Shown piece by piece: positions 1 through 7,507 of a stretch of 64,000 nt of DNA; the stretch's first letter is position 1, and each line of letters begins with the position of its first letter. The notes beneath the pieces were generated by a model. That model was not told the origin of the DNA. It ran no database searches and saw nothing but the letters and a program-made list of their open reading frames with translations. This DNA is from Phenylobacterium koreense (GTDB lineage: Bacteria; Pseudomonadota; Alphaproteobacteria; Caulobacterales; Caulobacteraceae), in NCBI RefSeq assembly GCF_040545335.1, contig NZ_JBEPLU010000002.1, positions 682,001 to 746,000 on the forward strand, written 5' to 3'. A program made the translations under genes and the position numbers.

Positions 1-509
1 GAGGCCGTCCCCGTTTGCCCGACGGCCGGCGCGAAGGTCGCGGTATAGACGTTCGGATCAAGCGTGGTCGTAAAGCCCGAAATCGAGCCGCCAGCCACCG
101 TAATGTCACCCATATCGAACCCCGCCGGCGCCTCCGAGAAGGTGAAGGCGATGGTGGCGAGATCCCCGGCCTTCATCGCGCTGAGGTTGGACGAAATGGC
201 CACCGCAGGCGCGACCGTGTCGATGTTTATGGTGGGGCTGGAGGCGCTGCCGCTGCCGGCTCCGTCCACGTCGGATATCCCGGCGTAATCGACCGAGATG
301 CTCCCGGGCGAGGTCGAGCCTGCCGAAGGGGTGAATGTCGTGGAATAGCTGTCTCCGCTGCCCGTGATCGCCCCGATCGTCCCACCGACCACGGTGATGT
401 CGTCTGCATCGAAGCCCGTCACCGGACCGGTGAAGCTGAAGGAGACTTCCGCCGTCTCACTCGCGTTCAGATTCTGGTCGGTCACCCCAATCGTAAGATC
501 AAACGCCAC
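1..509 (-). CDS. Ig-like repeat protein, N-terminal part (runs off the left edge)
   Basis: Reverse-strand reading from a GTG at 509 gives about 169 open codons to the window edge. Two tandem copies of a bacterial Ig-like repeat are visible: ...SETAEVSFSFTGPVTGFDADDITVVGG... and ...KAGDLATIAFTFSEAPAGFDMGDITVAGG..., joined by a TVAPAVAISSN linker. This repeat is typical of large secreted or surface adhesin-like proteins. The start is chosen because GGAG lies six bases before the GTG and the Ig fold begins at once. No Sec signal peptide is visible; family knowledge suggests type I secretion through a C-terminal signal, which would lie outside the window. The frame also stays open upstream into the kinase 3' end, so the start is not certain. 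It lies about 76 bp downstream of the histidine kinase on the same strand. Confidence 0.75.
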   Translation of the reverse strand, partial: MAFDLTIGVTDQNLNASETAEVSFSFTGPVTGFDADDITVVGGTIGAITGSGDSYSTTFTPSAGSTSPGSISVDYAGISDVDGAGSGSASSPTINIDTVAPAVAISSNLSAMKAGDLATIAFTFSEAPAGFDMGDITVAGGSISGFTTTLDPNVYTATFAPAVGQTGTA

Positions 510-585
510 GCTACACTCCACTGAAAGCCGCGCGAAACGCGCCACCTCTAGTAGTGGTAGCGTCTCGCGGGGCCGCGGTGAAGTT

Positions 586-2982
586 CTAGGCCGCCCGAGT
601 TGGGCCGGCGTCCAGCACCTGTTGCAAGGCTTCGAAGAGCCGTCCCACCTCGAGCGGCTTGGGTACGAAGCCATCCATGCCGGCGGTGGCGTATTCGGCC
701 ACCTGATGAGCCATGGCGTTGGCGGTCAGGGCGATGATTGGAGTACGCCGCCGCCCCTGGCGCAACTCCTTGGCGCGGATGGCCGCCGTCGCCGTCGGCC
801 CGTCCATGTCTGGCATCTGGACGTCCATCAGGATGACGTCCCACTCCTGGCGTTCCCAGGCCTGCACCGCCTGCGCGCCGTTTTCCACGATCAGCGGTTC
901 GACCCCGATCTGGTGCAGCAAGGTCCGCAACACCAGTTGGTTGACGCTGTTGTCCTCGGCCGCCAACACCCGCAAGGACGGCCAGACATGCCCCTCGACC
1001 GCGGCCTCCGCTACCGTCGCCGGCGCCGGTACGCTCATGCCGATCCAGACCAGCGGCAGCGTCACCGAGAAGACCGTTCCGCGTCCCACCTCGCTGGTCG
1101 CCTCGATGGTTCCGCCCATGAGGCTGACCAGCTCGCTGCAGATCGACAGGCCAAGGCCAGTGCCGCCGTAGCGCCGGGTGGTCGAGGCGTCGGCCTGCAC
1201 GAACTTCTGGAAAAGGGTGCCGAGGCGCTCGGCGGGTATGCCGATACCGGTGTCCGAGACGCTCAGCTTGAGATTCCCATCCTGCCGGTCGACGCTGACC
1301 CGGACCTCCCCGTGCTCGGTGAATTTCAGAGCGTTTGAAACCAGGTTGTAGAGGATTTGGCGAACCCGGGTGGAATCGCCGCGATAGACCCCCTGCGCCT
1401 GGGGCGCGATCACGAGGTCGAAGGACAGCCCCTTCTTGTTGGCGATGGCGGTGAAGGTCGCGTGGGCGCCGCGGGCCAAGGCGGCCATGTCGAACTCGGT
1501 CTCCTCCAGCTCCATCTTGCCGGCCTCGATCTTGGAGAGGTCGAGCACGTCGTTGAGGATCGCCAGTAGAGTTTCGCCGGACTCGCGGATCACCTCCAAC
1601 CGCTCGCGCTGAATGCTCGGCAACCGATCATCGGCCGCCATCGCCTGGGCCATGCCCAGGACGCCGTTCAGCGGTGTTCGGATCTCGTGGCTCATCGTCG
1701 CCAGGAAGGTGGACTTGGCGCGGTTGGCGGCCTCGGCGTCCTCCTTGGCCTGGATCAGGGCGCGCTCGCTCTCCTTGCGCTCGCTGATGTTCTGCAGGGC
1801 GCCGATCAGGCGCACCGGCCTTCCATGGCCGTCGGTGATCAGGCGTGAGGCGCCGATGGTCCAGACTTCCCGGTCGTCGGACCGCGCGAGGCGATATTCT
1901 GGATGGTAGGGAACTCCCTCCTCCAGATGCCGCCGCCAAGCCTCGACGACCATGTCCCGGTCGCGGGGGTCGATGGAGCAATAGATGTCGCGGTAGAGCT
2001 CGTCGAAGCTCTTCGGCTCGGAGAAGAAGGTGTCCTCGGCTCCGGCCTTGATCAGCTCGCGGCGGACATAGTCCATCTCGTAGACATGGATGTCGGCGAT
2101 CTCCATCGCCAACATCAGGCGTTGTTCGGAGCGCTCGGTCGCTTCCAGCGCCTCAACCATGTCGGTGATGTCGTGGCTAGCCACGATCGCCCCGCCGACG
2201 TCGCCATCCGCATTGCGCCAGGGCGCCAATTCCACCCGGAACCAGCGAACCGCGCCGTCCGATTCCACCACGCGCACGCGGTCGGCGCGGATGATCTCCC
2301 CGCTCAGGACCCGGTCGAAGGACTCGGTCCAGCGCGAATAGAGATGCGGCGCAAGCTCGTAGATCGTCCGGCCATGGATGACCTCGCCCTCGAGGTCGAG
2401 GCTGCGGATCCACCGCGGGCTTGCGCCCTGAACCCGCATCTCCCGGTCGGTCAGGATCAGGGCGACCGGCATCGAATCGACGATGGCGCCGAGGGTCGCG
2501 CGGATGGCGTCCCGTTCACGCCGGCTGCGCTCCTGAGCCTTGCGGGCCTGGGCCCTGGCCCATTCGTCCGCCACGAAGGCCGCAAGGTCGGACAGTTGCG
2601 AAGCCAGGCGGGCGTCGTAGGGCCGCGGCTCCCGATCGAACACCGCGAGCACACCAGGGGTCGTGCCATCCTCCAGCTTGATGGGCGCAGCCACATAGGA
2701 GCGCAGGTGCGGAGAGCCCGTCACCACCGGGCTGTTGCAGAAGCGCGCGTCCTTGCGGGCGTCCTCGACCCACAGCAGTTCGCCGCTGGTGAGCGCAAGC
2801 GTGGCTCCCTCGTCGCTTCGCTGGATGATCTGGCGCTCGCGACTGCGCCAGAGCTGGCCGTCCTTGACGAAGATGATGTGTGCGTCGAGGGCGCGAAACA
2901 GGGTCCTGGCGATCCGGGTCGCCCGGTCGCAAATAGCTTGCGAAATATCCAGTCCGAACGGCCCTGGCTCGTCGCCCCCCAT
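586..2982 (-). CDS. Hybrid sensor histidine kinase (GAF-PAS-PAS-HisKA-HATPase-REC)
   Basis: A 798-residue soluble hybrid kinase with no membrane segment. An N-terminal GAF-like region (about 15-145) is followed by two PAS domains (about 165-280 and 285-405, the second ending in GALQNISERK). Next is a HisKA dimerisation domain with phospho-acceptor His432 in MSHEIRTPLNG, then an HATPase with N-box VSNALKF, DTGIGIP and GGTGLGLSI. The C-terminal receiver (about 670-790) has acidic ED at 676-677, phospho-acceptor Asp720 in ILMDVQMPDMDG and Lys775. It is therefore expected to pass phosphate internally to its receiver and then to an unknown Hpt protein. The signal is not predictable; cytoplasmic GAF/PAS sensors often bind redox or small-molecule cues. 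No cognate regulator lies next to it. Confidence 0.93.
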   Translation of the reverse strand: MGGDEPGPFGLDISQAICDRATRIARTLFRALDAHIIFVKDGQLWRSRERQIIQRSDEGATLALTSGELLWVEDARKDARFCNSPVVTGSPHLRSYVAAPIKLEDGTTPGVLAVFDREPRPYDARLASQLSDLAAFVADEWARAQARKAQERSRRERDAIRATLGAIVDSMPVALILTDREMRVQGASPRWIRSLDLEGEVIHGRTIYELAPHLYSRWTESFDRVLSGEIIRADRVRVVESDGAVRWFRVELAPWRNADGDVGGAIVASHDITDMVEALEATERSEQRLMLAMEIADIHVYEMDYVRRELIKAGAEDTFFSEPKSFDELYRDIYCSIDPRDRDMVVEAWRRHLEEGVPYHPEYRLARSDDREVWTIGASRLITDGHGRPVRLIGALQNISERKESERALIQAKEDAEAANRAKSTFLATMSHEIRTPLNGVLGMAQAMAADDRLPSIQRERLEVIRESGETLLAILNDVLDLSKIEAGKMELEETEFDMAALARGAHATFTAIANKKGLSFDLVIAPQAQGVYRGDSTRVRQILYNLVSNALKFTEHGEVRVSVDRQDGNLKLSVSDTGIGIPAERLGTLFQKFVQADASTTRRYGGTGLGLSICSELVSLMGGTIEATSEVGRGTVFSVTLPLVWIGMSVPAPATVAEAAVEGHVWPSLRVLAAEDNSVNQLVLRTLLHQIGVEPLIVENGAQAVQAWERQEWDVILMDVQMPDMDGPTATAAIRAKELRQGRRRTPIIALTANAMAHQVAEYATAGMDGFVPKPLEVGRLFEALQQVLDAGPTRAA

Positions 2983-3070
2983 GCCGCGCCCCTTATCCCT
3001 GCCGTCAGCAGGGATAAGCGTCTACGGCTCAGGTTAAAGCCGGATGAAGTGGTTGTATCTCAGCAATAGC

Positions 3071-4048
3071 TCAACCCCTCCCTGTCGCGGCCGGCCAGGA
3101 CCAGCTCTCAAATTCGCTGGGGTGGATGAACTCCGGCCGGAACCAGGGGCGCTCCCGGGCGTCGAACACCTCGGTCAGCCACCGGGCGACCTTCGCCACG
3201 CGTCCGGTCTTGGCCGCTTCCCGATGATGGCACAGCCATACGGTGGAAATCGCCAGCGGCGGAATATCCAGCATGACCAGGTCCGGCTCGACCGAGACGA
3301 TCGCCGTCGGAATGGCGCCGATCCCCGCCCCGCGCTGGATGGCGTGCAGCATCAGGGTCGACGAGTTCACCACCATCGACGGCGCGCTCAGCTCGAGGAA
3401 GGCCGAGGTCTTCGCCTCCCAGCGCCCGCGCGCGCTCACCTGGGCCGAGTGATAGATGAACCTGTGACCTACGGCCTCTTCGATCCGCGTGGGGCTGCCA
3501 TACGTTTCCAGGTATTCCCGCGACGCGAAGAGGGCGTAGTGAAGCGTAGCCAGGGGCGTCGCCTGCAGTTCCGGCGCTCCGTCGGCGCTCACGAGCTGGA
3601 TGGACAGGTCCACATGGCTGTCCACCGGGTTCTCCGGATAGAAGCCGCAGTCGATCCCTAAGCGGATCAGCGGGTTTTCGCGGACGAATCCGGCGACCTC
3701 CATCCCCAGGACATAGGCTCCCAAACCCTCGGGAATGGCCACGGTCACGTCGCCGCTGTCGGGTGAGTCATGATCCAGGCTCAGCCGCTCGATCTCTCGC
3801 GACGCCCGCTCCATGGTTAGCGCCCTGTCGTAGACCATTTCCCCTGCGCGGGTCAGCGAAACGCCGCGTAGGCCGCGATCGAAAAGCCGCGCTCCGAGGC
3901 GCAGCTCCAGGTCCTCGATCCTGCGGGTGACCGTTGGCTGTGTGGTTCTCAGGCGTCGGGCGGCGGCTCCGAAACTGCCAGTCTGCGCGGCCGCAACGAA
4001 GGTCTTGATGTCATCCCAGTCGGCGTGTCCGCCGTCGCCTTTATCCAT
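3071..4048 (-). CDS. LysR-family transcriptional regulator
   Basis: LysR-type regulator of 325 residues from the ATG at 4048. The N-terminal winged HTH is clear (DWDDIKTFVAAAQTGSF, AAARRLRTTQPTVTRRIEDLE, LGARLFDRG, LTRAGE), followed by a periplasmic-binding-protein-like effector domain of usual length. A GTG at 4096 would add 16 Arg-rich residues; I prefer 4048 because family members begin a few residues before the DWDD motif. It is divergent from the four-gene operon that starts at 4151, with only about 100 bp between. LysR regulators usually control the divergent neighbour, so it probably regulates that operon; the inducer is unknown. Confidence 0.9.
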   Translation of the reverse strand: MDKGDGGHADWDDIKTFVAAAQTGSFGAAARRLRTTQPTVTRRIEDLELRLGARLFDRGLRGVSLTRAGEMVYDRALTMERASREIERLSLDHDSPDSGDVTVAIPEGLGAYVLGMEVAGFVRENPLIRLGIDCGFYPENPVDSHVDLSIQLVSADGAPELQATPLATLHYALFASREYLETYGSPTRIEEAVGHRFIYHSAQVSARGRWEAKTSAFLELSAPSMVVNSSTLMLHAIQRGAGIGAIPTAIVSVEPDLVMLDIPPLAISTVWLCHHREAAKTGRVAKVARWLTEVFDARERPWFRPEFIHPSEFESWSWPAATGRG

Positions 4049-4150
4049 CGGCCGCCTATCGCGTGGGGGCCTCATACGAACTTCGAGGCTGCACACTCGA
4101 ACATTGACGCTCTACCAAAACCCACCTTCGCACAAGAAAGCGATGCTGTG

Positions 4151-4705
4151 ATGATCATTCGTGATTTCGCCGAACGCTGTCATCGAGGACTGGCGAAGTT
4201 TGGTTTTGTCCTGGCCGACGAAACCGCGATCGTCGAAGGCCACGCCTTGGCCGTGCAGACGGTCGGCCCGGTCATCGCCACCGTCGAGACCCTCGCCCGC
4301 GTCCAGCGGCTCACGACCGCATCCTCCTTCGCCCGCTACGACGACGGGAAGCTGGCTGGCGTGATCGCGGTGATCCCGCTGACGCTCGCGGCCATGCCTG
4401 GCCTCGCCGCCGGCGTTTTCGACGGGATAGAGCCGCCGATCGAGCTCATCGCCCGCCCCGGCGATCCGCTCGTCGCCATCTATGGTTGGGGCATGGCCGG
4501 AGCGACATGGCGTGGACGCGGCGCGGCCGTGGCCGGGGCGCTCCACATCCACCGGGTCCTCTTCCCCGAACTGCCGCTCTATGGACGGGCCGCGACGCCC
4601 GGCGGCGAGCGCGCCCTGCTCAAGCGGATCGGCGCGCGCCACGTCCCTGGCCCGGGCGGCCTGGTGGTCGCACCGCCATGGAGCGCCATGCAGGCCGCCG
4701 CCTGA
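4151..4705 (+). CDS. Uncharacterised protein, probable GNAT-like fold (first gene of unknown operon)
   Basis: 184 residues from the ATG at 4151, with a weak AGAAAG upstream. I do not recognise a named family. The central part reads SFARYDDGKLAGVIAVIPLT, then a glycine/arginine loop GATWRGRGAAVAGAL, then ATPGGERALLKRIGARHV. The loop resembles the pantetheine-binding R-x-x-G-x-G/A turn of GNAT acetyltransferases, and the end resembles their C-terminal 'xxLxxxGF' segment, so a divergent GNAT fold is an inference. The stop overlaps the next start by one base (TGATG), showing translational coupling to the GNAT gene. An in-frame start at 4025 would overlap the LysR gene and is unlikely. Confidence 0.7.
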   Translation: MIIRDFAERCHRGLAKFGFVLADETAIVEGHALAVQTVGPVIATVETLARVQRLTTASSFARYDDGKLAGVIAVIPLTLAAMPGLAAGVFDGIEPPIELIARPGDPLVAIYGWGMAGATWRGRGAAVAGALHIHRVLFPELPLYGRAATPGGERALLKRIGARHVPGPGGLVVAPPWSAMQAAA

Positions 4706-5337
4706 TGAACGCCAACGTCAGCATGCCCCAGGAAACGCGGCCCAAGGCCGAGGTCGACGAAGCGGCGATCGAGATCCTGGTCTGCCGGACCCTGCCGGAG
4801 ATCATGCAGGCCATGGCCGTCCGCAGCCTGGTCTATATGGGCGAGCAGGCCTGTCCCTATGACGAGGAGTATGACGGCAACGACTTCGCCGGCAGCACCC
4901 ACCTTCTGATGCGGCGCGAGGGCGAACCGATCGGCGCCCTGCGGATTCGCTGGTTCGCCGACTTCGCCAAGGTCGAGCGGGTCGCCGTACGCCGCGAGCA
5001 TCGCGGCGGCCGCGCCACCTTGATGCTGATCCTCGCTGCCAAGCGCCTGGCCGAAAAGAAGAACTACCGCCAGATCCTGGGACATGGCCAGGTGCGGCTG
5101 ATCCCCTTCTGGGAGCAGTACTTCAACGCCCGGGTTCGCGGCGGCCGCAAGGGCTTTGTCTTCTCCGACCACGACTATGTCGAGATGGTCGTCGAGGGTG
5201 CGCCGCCGGCGGACGCCATTACGCTGGAGAGCGACCCGATGGTCCTGCTGCGGCCCGAAGGCGCCTGGGACGAGACGGGCGTCCTCGATCGGTCGGCCCG
5301 TCGGCCCGCCACCAATCTCGGCCAGCAGTCGCGATGA
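4705..5337 (+). CDS. GNAT-family N-acyl/acetyltransferase
   Basis: 210 residues from the ATG at 4705, fused by TGATG to the preceding gene. It has a GNAT-type core: strand pattern GEPIGALRIRWF, AKVERVAVRREHRGGRATLMLI (acyl-CoA loop about residues 95-116) and a C-terminal FWEQYFNARVRGGRKGFVFSDHDY. The N-terminal half has RSLVYMGEQ...DEEYDGNDFAGSTHLL, which recalls the arrangement in autoinducer-synthase-like and N-acyl amino acid synthase GNATs (Arg, Tyr/Phe, Glu, acidic-x-Phe/Tyr-Asp), although overall similarity cannot be measured here. An acyl transfer reaction is likely; the acceptor is unknown. It is the second gene of a four-gene operon. Confidence 0.82.
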   Translation: MNANVSMPQETRPKAEVDEAAIEILVCRTLPEIMQAMAVRSLVYMGEQACPYDEEYDGNDFAGSTHLLMRREGEPIGALRIRWFADFAKVERVAVRREHRGGRATLMLILAAKRLAEKKNYRQILGHGQVRLIPFWEQYFNARVRGGRKGFVFSDHDYVEMVVEGAPPADAITLESDPMVLLRPEGAWDETGVLDRSARRPATNLGQQSR

Positions 5338-5864
5338 GGCGGTCCCCACCCGCGGCGCTGGTCTGCCTCGACCTGCAAAGGGCAAGAGCGGCCGGCCTGC
5401 CCGGCGCGGCCGCCACCGCTCGGGCGTGCGGGGAGGTGCTGCGCCAGGCGCGGCGCCGCCGCTGGCCGATCCTGCACGTTCATCGGCGCGAGGCCGGGCC
5501 GCACGACGGTCGCCCCATTCCCGGCCTGGAGCCCCTGCCCAGCGAGCCGATCTATCTCCGCCCCGGAGCCTCGGCCTTTTCCAACCTGGGCTTCGCCCAT
5601 GCCGCCCAGGGCCTGGCCGCGCCGCTGGCCCTGATCGGCTTCTCACTCGGCGACAGCATCCTGGCCACGACCTTCGCCGCCCTCGATCGCGGCCTACCGG
5701 TGGATATCCTGACCGATGCGGTCTTCGCCGCCGAGGACGAGACCGTGCTGCACCGGGCCATCGCCACCACCGTGCTGGGGCTCTCGGTCCCCTGCCGGTT
5801 CACGTCTTCGACGGACCTGTTTCGAGAGGAGGCCGCGACCATCTGCGCGGCCAACGCGCCATGA
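5334..5864 (+). CDS. Isochorismatase-like cysteine-hydrolase fold protein lacking the catalytic Cys
   Basis: 176 residues, start coupled to the preceding stop by ATGA. The fold signature is present: ALVCLDLQ with the triad Asp13, PILHVHRREAGP, a YLRPGASAFSN segment, and LIGFSLGDSILATTFAALDRGLPVDILTDA. In active isochorismatase/nicotinamidase-family enzymes the triad is Asp-Lys-Cys. Here the Lys position appears as Arg76 and the nucleophile position (GDS, residue 108) is Ser. The protein may therefore be a binding or scaffold member, or use altered chemistry. It is the third gene of the 4151-6112 operon. Confidence 0.82.
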   Translation: MRRSPPAALVCLDLQRARAAGLPGAAATARACGEVLRQARRRRWPILHVHRREAGPHDGRPIPGLEPLPSEPIYLRPGASAFSNLGFAHAAQGLAAPLALIGFSLGDSILATTFAALDRGLPVDILTDAVFAAEDETVLHRAIATTVLGLSVPCRFTSSTDLFREEAATICAANAP

Positions 5865-6112
5865 GCGACATCAGAGTCCCTTCGGCCTCCCCCGGCGAGG
5901 CCTGGTCGGAACGCGACTGCCTCCGTCACCTGGAGCCGGATGCGCGCGAACTCCTGCTGCTAGCGAGCCAGCTCGGCCCACGCGACAACCGCGCCCTGGC
6001 GTGCATCATCCGGCGCGCCCGGGAGATCTGCGAATCCGAAGGCGAAGAGGTGGCGCTGGCCGTCATCGAGCAGGTCCAGGCCATCGTCTCCGGGCGCGGG
6101 ATGGACGCCTGA
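5861..6112 (+). CDS. Small uncharacterised protein (last gene of the operon)
   Basis: 83 residues starting at an ATGA overlap with the isochorismatase-like gene. The sequence is soluble, rich in Ala, Glu and Arg, and looks helical (RELLLLASQLGPRDNRALACIIRRAREICESEGEEVALAVIEQVQAIV). No known domain is recognised. Its reality rests on the four-base coupling, same strand, consistent codon use, and a following non-coding gap of 170 bp before the XRE gene. It may be a partner or regulator of the upstream enzymes; that is inference only. Confidence 0.65.
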   Translation: MSDIRVPSASPGEAWSERDCLRHLEPDARELLLLASQLGPRDNRALACIIRRAREICESEGEEVALAVIEQVQAIVSGRGMDA

Positions 6113-6282
6113 GATCCATGAGCAAAATCGGCCCCGCTCGTCACAATTCGCCCTCCAGGCGAATGTTAAGGGCCCATTGCGGCAGAACGTCCCGCTCACG
6201 ATAAAGGTGTGGCGGCGCAGCTTACGCCCATGCGACATAGCCGTAAGCGCTAAAGCGCGCCGTGATTTAAGGACTACAGTCA

Positions 6283-6699
6283 GTGAACGAGAATCCCGAA
6301 GATCAAGGACCCGATCCCATCGACGTCGCCGTGGGTCATCGCATCCGCGTGCGCCGCAAGTGGCTCGGCATCTCTCAATCGACCCTGGCCGAACACCTGG
6401 GCGTGAGCTTCCAGCAAGTGCAGAAGTACGAACGCGGCGCCAACCGCGTGTCGGCGTCGATGCTGGTCCGCATCGCTCAGAAGCTCGACACCACCGTCGG
6501 TGAACTGGTCGGCGAAACCCCCACGCCGATGAGCGACGAGAGCCTGTTCGAAAAGCTCGCGGTGCCCGGCGCGGTGCAACTGCTCGAGGCCTTCGCCAGC
6601 GTACAGCAACCCTCGATGCGCACCGCCATCCTGAACCTCACCCGGTCCCTCATCGAGGAATCGGACGAACGTACGGTCGGCGTCCGCCGCGCCCGCTAA
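6283..6699 (+). CDS. XRE-family helix-turn-helix regulator
   Basis: 138 residues from a GTG at 6283; AAGGA at 6269-6273 lies nine bases upstream and supports this start. The Cro/C1-type HTH occupies about residues 17-75 (VGHRIRVRRKWLGISQSTLAEHLGVSFQQVQKYERGANRV), followed by a short helical tail. The motif 'SFQQVQKYERGANRVSASML' is the common form of stand-alone XRE regulators in Caulobacterales and rhizobia. The target is unknown. The 3' end overlaps the convergent RNA methyltransferase gene by four bases. Confidence 0.92.
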   Translation: MNENPEDQGPDPIDVAVGHRIRVRRKWLGISQSTLAEHLGVSFQQVQKYERGANRVSASMLVRIAQKLDTTVGELVGETPTPMSDESLFEKLAVPGAVQLLEAFASVQQPSMRTAILNLTRSLIEESDERTVGVRRAR

Positions 6700-7499
6700 T
6701 CCTCTCGCCTCGCCGCGAAGGCGAGGTGATGCAGGACCACACCGGCGGTCACCGCCACGTTCAGCGAGTCGAAGCCGTCCGCCATTGGAATGCGGACGGC
6801 TTTCGCGTTTTTGAGGACCGCTTCCGAAAGGCCTGGCCCCTCGGCGCCCAGTAACACGGCGGTGCGTCGCGCACGCGGGGTCTCAGTCAGGGTTTGCGCG
6901 CCCCGCGGACTGAGCGCCAGCGCCTCGAAGCCGTGCGCCGCCAACAGGGCAAGCAGATCCTCGCCCGGCGCCAGGCGTGCGAACGGCTTGATCAGGGCCG
7001 CGCCCACCGACACTCGGATGGCCTTGCGATAGAACGGATCGCAGCAGGCGCTGTCGAGCAGCACCGCGTCCGCTCCGAAGGCCGCGGCGTTGCGGAACAG
7101 GCCGCCCATATTGTCGTGATTGGCGATCCCGCAGAGCGCCAGGACCAGCGCCTCGTCCGGCAGGCTGGCCAGCAGCGCCGAAGCCGAAGGCTCCTGCACC
7201 CTGCGGCCGAGCGCCAGGATGCCCCGGTGGATCGGAAACCCCACCACCGCGTCCATCACCGCCTGACTGGCCGAATAGACTGGAACATCGTCGGGCAGTC
7301 CCGCGATCACATCGGCCAGCCCGGCCACCCGCTTTTCAGCCAGCAGCAGCGACTCGGCCGTCACCAGAGGCGAGCGGACGAGCACGCGCAGCACCACCTC
7401 TCCCTCGGCGACGAAGAAGCCCTGCCGGCCCACCAGGTCGCGCTCGCGCACGTCCCGATAGGCCGCGATCCGCGGGTCGGCCGGATCGTCGATGCGGAT
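6696..7499 (-). CDS. TrmH/SpoU-family RNA 2'-O-methyltransferase
   Basis: SpoU/TrmH (SPOUT) methyltransferase transferring a methyl group from SAM to a ribose 2'-OH of tRNA or rRNA. Visible parts: N-terminal substrate-binding segment (RDLVGRQGFFVAEGEVVLRVL) and the knotted catalytic core with motif 1 ALCGIANHDNMGGLFRNAAAFGADAVLL, motif 2 TAVLLGAEGPGLS and motif 3 VRIPMADGFDSLNVAVTAGV. About 267 residues. The start is unclear: homology-like sequence begins with IRIDDPADPRIAAYRDVRERD just after the M13 peptidase stop, where the only options are a non-standard ATC/CTG or a GTG at 7451 that trims the conserved N-terminus. I give the homology-based limit. It is downstream of the M13 gene on the same strand. 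Confidence 0.85.
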   Translation of the reverse strand: MRIDDPADPRIAAYRDVRERDLVGRQGFFVAEGEVVLRVLVRSPLVTAESLLLAEKRVAGLADVIAGLPDDVPVYSASQAVMDAVVGFPIHRGILALGRRVQEPSASALLASLPDEALVLALCGIANHDNMGGLFRNAAAFGADAVLLDSACCDPFYRKAIRVSVGAALIKPFARLAPGEDLLALLAAHGFEALALSPRGAQTLTETPRARRTAVLLGAEGPGLSEAVLKNAKAVRIPMADGFDSLNVAVTAGVVLHHLAFAARRED

Positions 7500-7507
7500 G
7501 ACCTGCC

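Noticed and set aside
364..1338. Long forward open frame across the kinase gene
   Set aside because: It is the antisense of the hybrid kinase, whose domains are complete on the reverse strand; the product is Arg/His-rich and unlike any protein.
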